From NCBI RefSeq assembly GCF_947500765.1, contig NZ_CANMTH010000006.1:203916-267915 (forward strand): DNA of 64,000 nt. The letters are read 5' to 3'. The stretch is from an uncultured Formosa sp. GTDB taxonomy: Bacteria; Bacteroidota; Bacteroidia; Flavobacteriales; Flavobacteriaceae. Each line of letters opens with the position of its first letter. Position 1 is the first letter of the stretch. Below, in pieces: positions 10,291-20,145 of the stretch. Made by a program: the position numbers and the translations under genes. Below the pieces are notes generated by a model. That model saw nothing but the letters and a program-made list of their open reading frames with translations. It searched no databases and was not told the origin of the DNA.

Positions 10291-10872
10291 ATGACATTAG
10301 AAAGATTTAAAAATCAATGCCTTGGAAGCCTAGAAATGCCTGAAATTTTAGCAAAAATTTATCAATTTGAGGCTAAACATCATTTTTTTTGCAAAGATTT
10401 CCAAATTTCAGTTGAAGAAATAAGTTTACCAATAGACGATGTATTTACATACAATCAATACATCAAGCCTTTTGGATACACGGGAGATGGTTTAACTGCG
10501 TTTTGGGTACAAGAAAATAAAGATGTAGAAAATGCTCCAATTGTCTATTTTAATTCAGGAGGATCAATGCGAATTATAGCTAAAAATTTTAAAACGTTTA
10601 TGCAAATACTAACTCTTGATGTAGAAATTTGTAGCGACATGTTTAAAATTAAAGCAGATTATAAAGAGAGCGAATACAAGCAAACATACATTAAGTGGAT
10701 AAAAAAAGAATTTGATTTAGATCCGGTTTGTGATATTAAAACAGATGAAAGATACGGTTACAGTAAAGATATTATTAATATTATAGATGAAGCTGAAATG
10801 TTATATAAAGCTAAGTTTATGGCTTGGCATGAACCTTTTAGCGACATTGAAGATTACTATAATGACTTTTAA
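10291..10872 (+). CDS. SUKH (SMI1/KNR4)-like protein
   Basis: A 193-aa cytoplasmic protein. The stretch GDGLTAFWVQENKDVENAPI followed by VYFNSGGSMRIIAKNFKTFMQILTLD is the typical SUKH-superfamily core: a strand with W/QE, a P-V-Y/F-F-S-G-G turn and the helix that starts I-A-x-N-F-x-x-F. SUKH proteins are often immunity proteins of contact-dependent or secreted toxins in bacteria, but no toxin gene is recognisable next to it, so it may be an orphan or act differently. The gene stands alone with gene-free flanks on both sides. The family call comes from pattern recognition only. Confidence 0.68.
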   Translation: MTLERFKNQCLGSLEMPEILAKIYQFEAKHHFFCKDFQISVEEISLPIDDVFTYNQYIKPFGYTGDGLTAFWVQENKDVENAPIVYFNSGGSMRIIAKNFKTFMQILTLDVEICSDMFKIKADYKESEYKQTYIKWIKKEFDLDPVCDIKTDERYGYSKDIINIIDEAEMLYKAKFMAWHEPFSDIEDYYNDF

Positions 10873-11113
10873 ATAGCCACACGCCAAAACCTTAACATAA
10901 TAATACATTATTTAATAATTAAGATGTATTAGCCATTTCAAATATTTTTTCAGGAGTAACCACTAATTATATAAAGCACATTGTAACCAGCATAAAAAAC
11001 AATTACAAACACATAACACACTAATAACTACCAACTGTTTATCAACACATTATCAGTACACTCTATTGTTTACATTTAACTAACCAACCTTAATTGAAAC
11101 TAGAAAAAAAACC

Positions 11114-11584
11114 ATGAAGAAACCATTTTTAATTTTTACTTTTTTAATTGCTTCGACTTTTAATTTAAGTGCCCAGAATAATTCCATTCCCCAAACTATA
11201 GCACAACAAAAAGCAGCTAAAAATATAGCTATGGAATGGATTAAGCTATTTTACGAAGTAGACAACACAGATGCGTTACTTAATATCTCTAAAATTCCTT
11301 TTGCCGTCTCTAATGAACAAATTCTGAATTCTGAATCAGAATTAAAAACATTATACAAAAAAATAATTAATGGCAAAAGCGAAATCACAGCATCTAAAAT
11401 TTCTTCAGAAGTTTATAGTTCAAGATATGAAATTATAGATAAATGTATTCCCATTAATGTTTTAATTATTATGGTGACTTTAGTAGAAACAGATTCAGAT
11501 AATGAAACGTTTTCTAGAAGTATAGGCGTAAGTGTAGAACTTTCCGGAAACAATGTGAAAATAATAGGGCTTACAGACAAATAA
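11114..11584 (+). CDS. Secreted protein of unknown function
   Basis: A 156-aa protein with a signal peptide (residues 1-20, ending LSAQ). The mature part begins with a helix and then alternates strands (KIISSE, IPINVLIIMVTLVET, SVELSGNNVKIIGL), a plan that may fit an NTF2-like or cystatin-like fold, but no motif decides this. It stands between unrelated small genes with 240 bases upstream and 179 downstream. Confidence 0.75.
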   Translation: MKKPFLIFTFLIASTFNLSAQNNSIPQTIAQQKAAKNIAMEWIKLFYEVDNTDALLNISKIPFAVSNEQILNSESELKTLYKKIINGKSEITASKISSEVYSSRYEIIDKCIPINVLIIMVTLVETDSDNETFSRSIGVSVELSGNNVKIIGLTDK

Positions 11585-11763
11585 TTAAAATGTAAGTTAC
11601 AAACCAGATTATTAGATAAAGGGTAAAAGAAACAGAAAAGGCATTATTCCCCACTCTCCTACCTCAGAAACAGAAAAATAACACACTCCTATTTTATTTT
11701 TTAAAATATTAACCCAACACAATTTATATAACACATATTCACCACTAACAACAAAATTACAAC

Positions 11764-12222
11764 ATGAAAACAATTAAAAAAGTTATTCTATTTAGTTTCT
11801 TAATTTTTGGAATCACTAGTTCTTATGCAAAAGTTAAAATTCCTTTTGGTAAAAAAGAAGTAATTACTATCGTATCTGAATTACCAGATAACGACATGTA
11901 TAAAACTGCAGAAAACAGTAATGAGTACCTAGATTTAGCTACTATACATGAAGAATTTAATGTTGCTTGGATTTTACCTTTATGGATTACTCAAGACCCG
12001 AGGCTTGTTTTATATAATGAAAAAACAGAGACATATTATGACGTTTCTAATGAAGAAATGACAGCGATATTAAAAGATAATAATATTACTAAAGAAGATG
12101 TTTTAAAAGTTCCTTTTTATAATAAATATGGAGGAAAAGCCATTCTTCTATTACTTATAATACTAATTATTTGGAGCAATTTAAGTAAATCAGAAAATAA
12201 CGTAGAAGCTAAAGAACTATAA
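11764..12222 (+). CDS. Small protein with signal peptide and C-terminal membrane segment
   Basis: A 152-aa protein with an N-terminal signal sequence (residues 1-22, ending SSYA), a soluble middle of about 95 residues and a C-terminal hydrophobic segment (about 122-139, KAILLLLIILIIW) with a short charged tail. It would face the periplasm with one or two membrane passes. Its stop is three bases before the ATG of the broken gene at 12226, so both were probably one operon. No family recognised. Confidence 0.75.
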   Translation: MKTIKKVILFSFLIFGITSSYAKVKIPFGKKEVITIVSELPDNDMYKTAENSNEYLDLATIHEEFNVAWILPLWITQDPRLVLYNEKTETYYDVSNEEMTAILKDNNITKEDVLKVPFYNKYGGKAILLLLIILIIWSNLSKSENNVEAKEL

Positions 12223-12225
12223 ATT

Positions 12226-12871
12226 ATGAATACATTTTTATTACCAGCAATAATACTATCTGTGGGATTTCTCTTGATGTTTTATATGATGAGAAGAAAC
12301 AAGAAACATATAAACAATGAAGATTTAGACAAAGAAATATTAAATGCAGACCAATACCAGAGAGATTTTTTAGATAAAGATTACGCTTACATTAAGGGTT
12401 GGATGAAAAACGCTACAATAGATGCATTTACATCTGCTTCTATTCCTTATACAAATGCAGATAAAGCTAAGGACATGGGTAAAGATATCTTAAAGTCGGC
12501 AATGACATTAGGTACCGTAAAATACACCACTGTAGAAACACCCGCTTTTGTTGTATTAAGTGAAGGTAAAATGCACTATTTTAGTACAGATGTATATGGA
12601 GATTTAAAAGAACATTTAATATTTAACTCAGACCGTTTCACTAACACCTAGTAAATCTAAAGAAATCATTCCTAGTAAATACATTTTTACCTTTAATATA
12701 GATGGAACAAAAAGCATCATAGAAATTCATAACGCATTAGAATTTAATAGTGATATGTCTTCTATGTTGGGTAGTAACTATTCTAAAACGTTAACAAAAA
12801 ACAGAGTTATGGGAGAACAATTTTACACTAAAATAAGTGTACTGTATCCCAACTTAAGAGTGAAAAGTTAA
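12226..12871 (+). pseudogene. Frameshifted membrane-anchored protein, paralogue of the 9010 gene
   Basis: The first frame codes for 141 residues to a stop at 12651 (N-terminal membrane anchor about 1-18, then an acidic soluble region and EGKMHYFSTDVYG). Coding clearly continues in the +1 frame right across that stop (SLTPSKSKEIIPSKYIFTFN and onward) for about 75 residues to TAA at 12869-12871. The joined product would be about 215 aa, close to the 239 aa of the gene at 9010, whose layout it shares. A one-base change near 12635-12645 (CGTTTCACTAAC) explains it. It may be a real inactivating mutation or a sequencing error; the downstream half keeps good codon structure, so any inactivation is recent. 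Confidence 0.75.
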
Positions 12872-12897
12872 TTTTTTTAATTGTTAAATTTTCAAAA

Positions 12898-12931
12898 CCG
12901 AATTCAATATATTTTGAATTCGGCTTTTTTT
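12898..12931 (+). terminator. Terminator of the 11764-12871 unit
   Basis: Perfect 10-bp stem CCGAATTCAA / TTGAATTCGG with a 6-base loop, followed by C and seven T. Confidence 0.88.
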
Positions 12932-13173
12932 ATGTCAATTAAACAATATCCTTTTTAATTACACATCTCCCCTATTTTAGTACATTATTTAACTACGTCT
13001 TAAAAGGCGCCAGATACTATGGTATTAAATCGCAATCCAGAAGTCGATTTGGAAGATCTTGGTTATAAATTTGCTATTAAACTAAAAAAGTTAAATATTA
13101 AACCTTAATAAAACTCAAGAGAAATCTAAGAAATTTGATTCTTTACCTACTATATTCAGTTGCTTTATACAAA

Positions 13174-13603
13174 AACGTAATACTTATTATAAATTTAAAA
13201 ATAGAGCTGATAAACGTTTAAAAATAGAATAACAGATTATTAATATAGTTAGAAATAGACGTGAATTCTTTCCTAGAAAAGGTATGTAAAAACCTGTAAA
13301 ACAATTAAATTTTTATTTTAGAAAAGCAATTCTTAAAGTTTGTAGATATCAACTATTCAATATATTAAGAACTAAAAACAGGCTTACTCTAAGAAAAAAA
13401 CACAGTACTAAGACAACCAACTCAAATCATCGATTTTATAAACATAATAAAAGATATATGTTATAGAAAACAGGTTAGTTAAGGACTTAAAAACAGAAAA
13501 AGAGCACTTAATAATGCTATATATTAAGCTAAAGATATTAGAGAACTCATACATCATTCCTATAAAGGAATAGCTAATCTTAGTTACAAACTAGTTATAC
13601 CCT
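13174..13603 (+). pseudogene. Decayed IS3-family transposase (OrfB) remnant
   Basis: No open frame is long, but translated pieces match the IS3-family OrfB of Bacteroidota in order. First comes the AYYK-type start (YYKFKNRADKRLKIEQ, stop, QIINIVRNRREFFPRKG where the family has HPRMGGRKL). Next are KAILKVCRYQLFNILRTKNR and the diagnostic TTNSNHRFYKHNKR (about 13400-13440). In another frame ELIHHSYKGIA (about 13540-13575) corresponds to the second catalytic-Asp motif LIHHSDRGIQY, with the Asp lost. The first DDE Asp region is deleted, and at least four internal stops plus one frameshift are present. The element is dead, its ends are not recognisable, and the DNA around it is gene-free. Confidence 0.75.
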
Positions 13604-13670
13604 AAATATCGTTCTAGAACATAATATAACACACAAGAAGCTTAAAAAAGGTATTAAATAATAACTAAAA

Positions 13671-13701
13671 AAATCTCAGATTAATATTTAATCTGAGATT
13701 T
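13671..13701 (-). terminator. Terminator of the tandem lipoprotein genes
   Basis: Perfect inverted repeat AAATCTCAGATTA / TAATCTGAGATTT with a short loop. On the minus strand a T-run follows, fitting the end of the 15027-13760 transcript. Confidence 0.85.
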
Positions 13702-13759
13702 AAAACTTATGCAGTTTAAAAATACTGCCTTTATTTAGTCTGAATTAGCGTTTAATAGC

Positions 13760-14392
13760 TTATCCTTCTAGACCTTCTGTACATTTTAGAACGTTATCTT
13801 TATCCGTTTCAAATTCAAATTGAAACGTGTTGGTGTTTCTTACTCTGTCTCCGTAATACGTAGTTTCACCATTTGGTTTTTCGCCTTCTATAATAAATTT
13901 AACCGTTATTTTATTTTCATTAGAAACATTAATATTAAAGTCTTTTACATGAAAATTAGAGAATTCATCTGTTGTGCCTTCAATCATTTTAATGGCTTTA
14001 TTGTAGTTTTCTAAAATGATATTAAAATCAATGTCTTTAACCATTACCTTACCTTGTCTGTCTTTAAAGTATGATTCATTTTGAAACGCATCTTGAATTG
14101 CTGTTGGCTCCATTTTCATTCCATAAGTACCCGTTATAAAAGATTGAGAATATGCCTTATTATTTTCTAAGAATGTTATTGTAGCCATTTCAAATTCACT
14201 TGTTAAATGGTCTTTTGTTGTCAAAGACATACCATGTATAGCTCTATCGCCACCAAATTGCTCTATCAAGTTAGTTTTTAACCCCTTAAGTTCTTCTGCA
14301 TTGTTAAGATGGTAAGTGTCGCTTCCGCTAGATCCACAAGATTGAAGACAAAGAAGTAAAAACGTATAAACGATTAATATTGTAGTTTTCAT
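13760..14392 (-). CDS. Lipoprotein of unknown function (second of a tandem pair)
   Basis: A 210-aa protein with a lipoprotein signal peptide (lipobox LQSC, Cys19). The mature part starts with LNNAEELKGLKTNLIEQFGG, matching LDNADDISKIKATVEEKLGA in the gene just upstream. Further shared pieces are ...ATITFLENNKAYSQSFI / AQITYIRDGKEYSQDYF and the C-terminal FEFETDKD / FEFTFDKDGN. The two are tandem duplicates that have drifted far apart. The repeated charged strand pattern suggests a beta-rich PepSY- or YceI-like body, but no family can be named. Both are probably cotranscribed (44-base gap) and end at the terminator at 13671. Confidence 0.8.
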   Translation of the reverse strand: MKTTILIVYTFLLLCLQSCGSSGSDTYHLNNAEELKGLKTNLIEQFGGDRAIHGMSLTTKDHLTSEFEMATITFLENNKAYSQSFITGTYGMKMEPTAIQDAFQNESYFKDRQGKVMVKDIDFNIILENYNKAIKMIEGTTDEFSNFHVKDFNINVSNENKITVKFIIEGEKPNGETTYYGDRVRNTNTFQFEFETDKDNVLKCTEGLEG

Positions 14393-14436
14393 ATAATTGT
14401 AATTTTAATTAATTTATAGTATAAAGCATTTACACC

Positions 14437-15027
14437 TTACATTTCAAGTTGTAAATTACCATCCTTATCAAAAGTAAATTCAAATTCATAATAGTTAGTT
14501 ACTATAGATTTACCTTCCATATGGCTTCCTTCAGATTTCTTAGTACCATTTAGCGTAAAAGTTGATGTTACCTTATTGTTTTTGTCAACAACAAACTCCC
14601 ATTCGTACATTACAAAATCATGGTATTCATCAGTTTCTGATTTTATTATTTCAACGGCTTTATTAAAACTTGGAGGAATCTGCTCAAAATTAAATTCAGA
14701 TATTTTTATAGCACCATCATGTAAATTTCTTTGAATTATTGATTTTTTAGGATCGTTAACTACCTTTAAAAAATAATCTTGAGAATATTCTTTACCGTCT
14801 CTAATATAAGTTATTTGAGCTCTTTCAAATTGGCTAGATAGGTAATCATCTGCTCTAAGAATTAATTTGTTAACCATCTTGTCAGCACCAAGTTTTTCTT
14901 CAACTGTCGCTTTTATTTTTGAAATGTCATCTGCATTATCTAAGTTTTTTGGAACAAGGGCATCTGCACCACAAGATGATAATGTTAATACTAAAACGGC
15001 TAAAAAGGTTTTTAAAATGTTTTTCAT
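14437..15027 (-). CDS. Lipoprotein of unknown function (first of a tandem pair)
   Basis: A 196-aa protein with a lipoprotein signal (lipobox LSSC, Cys19) and a mature part paralogous to the 13760-14392 product over its whole length. The N-terminal helix, the central AQITYIRDGKEYSQDY strand pair and the C-terminal EFTFDKDGN strand all align. It leads the two-gene minus-strand unit. No catalytic or binding motif is visible. Confidence 0.8.
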   Translation of the reverse strand: MKNILKTFLAVLVLTLSSCGADALVPKNLDNADDISKIKATVEEKLGADKMVNKLILRADDYLSSQFERAQITYIRDGKEYSQDYFLKVVNDPKKSIIQRNLHDGAIKISEFNFEQIPPSFNKAVEIIKSETDEYHDFVMYEWEFVVDKNNKVTSTFTLNGTKKSEGSHMEGKSIVTNYYEFEFTFDKDGNLQLEM

Positions 15028-15661
15028 AATGTTTGATTTGTTTTCGCTAAAATATTTAACGCGTAAATGGATTAATTTTTAATTTATGTTTTTTGAACAC
15101 TAAACTGTTTATGATTAATTTTTATAATTAAAGACGGCACAAAAACTATTATTGATTTGTTCACTACAAGATTACAGGATTATGTAATCTATTTAAGATG
15201 CCAACATTTATTCGTTAACGATGAGTCTATATTTGATAATTATAAGTGTTCGATCTTTAAATACTAAAGAAGAAGAAATCTATTTGTGAGTCGTACTATT
15301 AGATAAGTAGCACATGATAAAAATTCACACCTATTAAATTATAACTAGCTAACAACATATAAATAGCATATAGAACGCTTAAACCATTTTTAGAAGAATG
15401 GGAACTTATGCCATACATAAATCCTTCTTTACAAATACGATAAACAATATACACGAATTGCAAATCATACTAAAAAGAGAAGAAACAGGTTTAACAAATG
15501 CAACATTGCTTAATAATTTTTAGATGCACGATTAAAAAACAGTAATTATAATTGAAAACAAAAAAAATCGAATATTAACTCTTTCCTTACAAATAAATGT
15601 TGGCACCTTAAATACCAGTAGTCATATTGTATCATTGCCTTAAATAAACAAATCAAATATT
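15028..15661. other. Gene-free stretch, possibly gene debris
   Basis: About 630 bases with short broken frames on the + strand (for example LQDYVIYLRCQHLFVNDESIF near 15175). Codon-like texture hints at a decayed gene, but no family can be recognised. The left end carries the promoter region of the minus-strand lipoprotein pair. Confidence 0.4.
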
Positions 15662-15931
15662 ATGTTAGAAATATTAGCACTCAGTTATTTTGCAAAGCAA
15701 ATAAAAAAAATAGCAGAAGAAAAAGGTATTAAACCAGGAAAATGGATAGCGGCTACATTTATATCTTGGTTTGTAATCGAAATATTAATTTTCATACTTG
15801 CTTTTACATTTTTTAATGTTGATAGAGATGGAATTGTTGTCGTTATGATACCTGCAGTATTAATATCAGCGACAGTAGCTTTTATTATTTTAGAAAAATT
15901 GAAACAACAAGAACCAATTAAAATTAATTAA
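15662..15931 (+). CDS. Small two-TM membrane protein
   Basis: An 89-aa protein with an amphipathic N-terminal helix (FAKQIKKIAEEKGIKPGKW) and two membrane segments (about 27-50 and 56-77). The next gene starts two bases after its stop, so the two are cotranscribed and may work together. The N-terminal 'A...KGxxPxKWI' pattern is common in small flavobacterial inner-membrane proteins of unknown function. Confidence 0.75.
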   Translation: MLEILALSYFAKQIKKIAEEKGIKPGKWIAATFISWFVIEILIFILAFTFFNVDRDGIVVVMIPAVLISATVAFIILEKLKQQEPIKIN

Positions 15932-15932
15932 A

Positions 15933-16553
15933 ATGGAAAAATTCATTATTAATACAGAAGCCACTTTTATTAAAAATATATTACTCACGAACGATGTTTT
16001 AAACATTTCAGATGGAGATTACAAAACAAAGAATGCGTTTTTAGAAAAAATGAATGCCGAAAAGAAAGGAATTTTAGATACACAACATACAATCGCATAT
16101 TCTAAAATAACTAAAATAGTTCCTTTTGAAAATGAAAATGGAATTCAACTTTTCTTTGTTGAAAAAAAGAAAAAAGAGAAAACATATTTAGAACTAAATT
16201 CTATTGAAGAATATACTGAAGTACTTCAATACATAACACACAAAACCAATCATTTATCACTACAAAGCATACAAAATAAGCCTATATCGAGTTGGATAAA
16301 ACAAGCTGGTTACACCTTAGTGTCTTTAATTTTTACTTTAGCAATTACCTTTACCGCTGTTGCCATTGAAGCAGGTAAGAATGTTACTATAACAGGTGGA
16401 AAACGCGGATTAAAAAGAATTATGCTATCTATAGCAGAAACATTAGGAACATTAAATTCCGTTATTGTTGGGACTTTAATAACACTTGGTTTTGCATTTT
16501 GGACTTATAAAAAATATATAAACGGGCAAGTCTCTATAAAGGCATATCAATAA
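15933..16553 (+). CDS. Membrane protein with PH-like N-terminal domain
   Basis: A 206-aa protein. Residues 1-105 are soluble and strand-rich (SKITKIVPFENENGIQLFFV, then KKKEKTYLELNSIEEYTEVL), the pattern of a bacterial PH-like domain ending in a helix. Two membrane segments follow (about 125-148 and 170-193). It starts two bases after the preceding two-TM protein and lies upstream of a decayed lipoprotein gene. Function unknown. Confidence 0.75.
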   Translation: MEKFIINTEATFIKNILLTNDVLNISDGDYKTKNAFLEKMNAEKKGILDTQHTIAYSKITKIVPFENENGIQLFFVEKKKKEKTYLELNSIEEYTEVLQYITHKTNHLSLQSIQNKPISSWIKQAGYTLVSLIFTLAITFTAVAIEAGKNVTITGGKRGLKRIMLSIAETLGTLNSVIVGTLITLGFAFWTYKKYINGQVSIKAYQ

Positions 16554-16570
16554 ATAAATTTATAAAAAAA

Positions 16571-17122
16571 TAAATAGTCGCTTTAGCACTCTTCACTGTA
16601 TTCTTTTCTACTTGTAACGGACAAAATAATACCATGTAAAATGTACTATATTAGATAGTCTTTCTATTGGAGAAGCCAAGGAATTACTATTTCAAGATTA
16701 ACGAAGTATAGCGATCATGCTAAGTTTATCTTCTTTATAAATTGATTTAGACCTACAAACCGAGAGCGTTGGTAAATCTTCTCAAACCTTATTTAAGGAT
16801 GAGCTAATTCGTATTTACACTAAAGATTCTATTGTAAATCAGGTTAAAGAATTAATTAAGAGTCAAGGTTTTCAAAAAAAGGGTATGGTAATCATTTTTC
16901 AAATTTTCAACTTATATCTTAATAGTAAAGATCCAAACCATTGAAAATGGGAATGAGAATTTCTATATTTTAAGAATAAAAAGAGCTGAAGCACATACTT
17001 TTTATTAAAAAATAATTATTGCATCTATTAAATTAATTGATAAGGGTTTGGTACAGGAGGTTACTAAAAATATTGTAATTCAAGAATCTTTAAGAATGAA
17101 CAAATTAGAATTAAATCGTTAA
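16571..17122 (+). pseudogene. Decayed lipoprotein gene
   Basis: A lipoprotein-like signal sequence is readable (IVALALFTVFFSTCNGQNNT, Cys in an S-T-C lipobox), then an in-frame stop. Later pieces in other frames still read as protein: DLDLQTESVGKSSQTLFKDE and onward to GFQKKGMVIIFQIFNLYL, then after a frame change ENGNENFYILRIKRAEAHTF and LIDKGLVQEVTKNIVIQESL to TAA at 17120-17122. At least three stops and two frameshifts break it. The end is 20 bases before the ankyrin gene, so it was once part of that operon. Confidence 0.65.
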
Positions 17123-17141
17123 ATAAATCAACATTCAATCT

Positions 17142-18470
17142 ATGAAAACACTAAAAACACCAAACTTTATTATAATACTAACCTTATTATTTGGGGTATT
17201 TACAGCATGCGAAACTCAATACTCAGAAAAAGTTGTAGAAGATGCTTTGTGGAGAGATGATATTGTAAAGGTTAAACAACTTTTAAAAAAAGTAGATATA
17301 GATACATTAAGATTTCTTGATGGAAGAAATATTTTACAAATAGCCATTTTAAGAGGCGCAACAAATGTGTCTAATTATTTAATAGAAAACAGTAATTTAC
17401 AAGACTCTACAGATAATTATGGCTACACAGCTTTGCATATAGCTATTCTAGAAGATCATAATGAAAAGGCAAGCTTATTGGTAAACAAAGGCAGTGATTT
17501 AAATATTTTGGACGATAGTGGATATACACCATTACATTATGCTATTTTAAAAGAGAATATTGATTTAGTAAAGCAAATGGTGGCAAAAGGTGCTAATATT
17601 AATTCTAAAACAGCTAGTATGAAAAATACACCTTTACATTTAAGTATTGAATTAGAAAATGCAGATCTTGTTGCTTTTTTCAATTCTAAAAATGCCATAG
17701 ATACCATTACAGATTATAATAATAAAACAGTAAAAATGCTCGCACTAGAATCTATCAATCCTAAAATAGTAAATATGTATTTTGATAGTTTTTCAAATGA
17801 AGAAAAAAATGTTTTACTTTACAATACCATTAGTCAAGATAGTATAACAACAAACTTACAACAGTGGTTAGGCCAGAAATGGGTTTCAAAAGAGACGGTA
17901 AAAGAAGGTTTTGTATTTGCTAAATATTCTACTATTACTGCATTATTATTAAAAAACGGAATAGACATTAATACCGTTTCAAATAGATATGGTTATGCCG
18001 CCATTAATAATGCTGCAATCTGTGGAAATATTAAAATGTTAGCTTTTTTAATTGAAAATGGAGCTGATATTAATAAAATAAGTGATAGAGAAAGAAGCCC
18101 TTTAATGCAAGCGTCAAAATTACATGATCCGCTTATCATAAATCAAGAAATTGGTGATTTTGAAATATCTATGAATCCAGCATTTTTAAAAAATTTAGAA
18201 ACTAGCCCCGATAAAAATGCAGAAAATAGTTTGGCTTGTGTAAAATTATTGATTGCTAATAATGCAAAACTTAATTACACCAATAAAGATAAAGAAAATG
18301 CACTATATATTGCAGAATCTACTTTTAATCCTAAAGTGGTAGATTATTTAAAGGAACAAGGCGCAAAAGAATCAAAACCCTTTGTAGAAAGTCAATCTAG
18401 TAAAACAAGGCGGACTATGGATAATATTAATAGAAGTGTTGAGAATAATAAAAACCTGTATGGCTATTAA
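17142..18470 (+). CDS. Ankyrin-repeat lipoprotein
   Basis: A 442-aa protein with a lipoprotein signal (FGVFTAC, Cys23) followed by ankyrin repeats. Clear repeat starts are at about 96 (YGYTALHIAILEDHNEKASLLV), 129 (SGYTPLHYAILKENIDLVKQMV), 165 (NTPLHLSIELENADLV), and in the C-terminal half about 287 (YGYAAINNAAICGNIKMLAFLI) and 320 (RSPLMQASK), with looser repeats between. It is expected to be an envelope-anchored protein-binding scaffold. Its 3' end overlaps the start of the sensor kinase gene, so it is translationally coupled to the two-component system and may feed a signal to it (inference). Confidence 0.88.
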   Translation: MKTLKTPNFIIILTLLFGVFTACETQYSEKVVEDALWRDDIVKVKQLLKKVDIDTLRFLDGRNILQIAILRGATNVSNYLIENSNLQDSTDNYGYTALHIAILEDHNEKASLLVNKGSDLNILDDSGYTPLHYAILKENIDLVKQMVAKGANINSKTASMKNTPLHLSIELENADLVAFFNSKNAIDTITDYNNKTVKMLALESINPKIVNMYFDSFSNEEKNVLLYNTISQDSITTNLQQWLGQKWVSKETVKEGFVFAKYSTITALLLKNGIDINTVSNRYGYAAINNAAICGNIKMLAFLIENGADINKISDRERSPLMQASKLHDPLIINQEIGDFEISMNPAFLKNLETSPDKNAENSLACVKLLIANNAKLNYTNKDKENALYIAESTFNPKVVDYLKEQGAKESKPFVESQSSKTRRTMDNINRSVENNKNLYGY

Positions 18471-20145
18471 AACCTATTTAAAAGTGAAACTACAATATTT
18501 AATAGTCTGTTTTTTTATGTTACTTTTTGTAACATCACTTAGCGGACAAAATAATGTAGAAAAACTTTTTACAAATAGAGAATACACTAAGGTTATAGAG
18601 ATTTTAAGAGAAAAAGAAGCTAAAGAACCACTCACATTACGCGATTATTTTTTACTAACAAAGTCTTATGGTCGTACCCAACAATATGCAAATGGTTTAA
18701 TTTACTCTAACCAAATGATTGGTAGAAGTTTAAAAGACAAAGACACTACCAATTTGATAAAGGCCTTTAATTTAAAAGCTGAAAACTTAATAGATTCTGG
18801 TGGCTATAATGATGGTCTTATATTTTGTGAAAATGTAAGCCCTATTTTTAGAGAACAAGACTCCATAGTATTTCAAAACTTATGCTTTAAATGGGGTATG
18901 ATGTATTACCATACAGACCAATATCAAAAAGCTTATGAAACCTATAATAAAATTACCTTACCAAAATATAGAACTCTAAATCTATTTAATAATAATTACG
19001 CTTTAACTCTTATGGGGTTAGAAAAATGGGATGAAGCCTTATACTATTTTAAAAAATCGATTAAACAATACAAGTCTAATAATAACACAGAAAGCTTAAA
19101 TTTAAACTACTCTAATATTTCAATTGTTTATATGCATCTTGGAAAGTGGGAAGAATCAAAAGTATATTTAGATTCAGCGGCTAGTGTCTTAAATAGTGAC
19201 AGTCCATTACGAGCAAAAAAAGGAATTTATACCAATTATTTTAAATTATATCAAATTCAAGGAAATCAGGAGAAGGCTGCCCGTTATCTAGAATTAATTT
19301 CACAAGTAAACGAAAATATTTACAGAGCAAAAATCAATGAAGAAATCGATGCTCTTGAGACTTCCAACAGAAGAGAAGACCAATTAAAAGGAAAGATTAG
19401 ATCATCTGAAAAACAAAAACTTTGGGGAGCAATTGCCTCATTATTGGCTTTAATAGGTTTTATAAGTACTATTTTCTATTTTAAATATAAAAATGTAAAA
19501 GCTGCTCATGAGAAATCTGTGACAGAGCAACAGCTTCTACGTTCCCAAATGACCCCACATTTTATTTTTAATTCGTTGTCTGTAATTCAGGGTATGATAT
19601 TAAATAAAGAAGATAAAAAAGCAGTAAAGTATTTGTCTAAATTTTCTAAATTATTAAGGCTAATTTTAGAAAGCTCAAGAGAAAAATTAGTATCTGTTAA
19701 AGAAGAACTTTTAGCTATGCAAAGTTATGTAGAATTGCAAAACCTAAGCCGATTGCAACCGTTTGAATATAATGTAGATATAGATGAATCTATAAATGAA
19801 GAAGACATCCTTATTCCTCCAATGCTAATTCAACCTTTTATAGAAAATGCTATAGAACATGGATTTAAAGATCAAATAGACAATCCGAAAATTAAAATAG
19901 AATTAACAACCAAACAAAATGTGCTTATTTGTGTTATAAAAGATAATGGAATAGGTCTTAATGCAACCAAAAACACAACTAAAAGTCATAAAAACTCGCT
20001 TGCCACAAAGATTACTTCAGAGCGTTTAAAAATATTGTCTAAAGATTTTAAGATCGAATCGAATCTTATTCTCGAAGACAGAGAAAAATATAACGAAAAG
20101 GGAACTCAGGTAACGTTAATGATTCCGTTTAAAAAAGAAACATGA
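18460..20145 (+). CDS. LytS-type sensor histidine kinase with TPR sensor region
   Basis: A 561-aa kinase from ATG 18460 (an upstream GTG at 18436 would add eight residues and destroy the clean signal-like N-terminus). There is an N-terminal hydrophobic segment (about 7-28), then a TPR-rich periplasmic region (about 30-290), a second membrane segment (about 320-342) and a short coiled coil. A HisKA_7TM/LytS-type phosphoacceptor motif MTPHFIFNSL follows with His near 367, then an HATPase domain with N-box IPPMLIQPFIENAIEHGF and G-box DNGIGL. It overlaps the ankyrin gene by 11 bases and the regulator gene by 4, so the three form one operon. Confidence 0.92.
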   Translation: MAIKTYLKVKLQYLIVCFFMLLFVTSLSGQNNVEKLFTNREYTKVIEILREKEAKEPLTLRDYFLLTKSYGRTQQYANGLIYSNQMIGRSLKDKDTTNLIKAFNLKAENLIDSGGYNDGLIFCENVSPIFREQDSIVFQNLCFKWGMMYYHTDQYQKAYETYNKITLPKYRTLNLFNNNYALTLMGLEKWDEALYYFKKSIKQYKSNNNTESLNLNYSNISIVYMHLGKWEESKVYLDSAASVLNSDSPLRAKKGIYTNYFKLYQIQGNQEKAARYLELISQVNENIYRAKINEEIDALETSNRREDQLKGKIRSSEKQKLWGAIASLLALIGFISTIFYFKYKNVKAAHEKSVTEQQLLRSQMTPHFIFNSLSVIQGMILNKEDKKAVKYLSKFSKLLRLILESSREKLVSVKEELLAMQSYVELQNLSRLQPFEYNVDIDESINEEDILIPPMLIQPFIENAIEHGFKDQIDNPKIKIELTTKQNVLICVIKDNGIGLNATKNTTKSHKNSLATKITSERLKILSKDFKIESNLILEDREKYNEKGTQVTLMIPFKKET

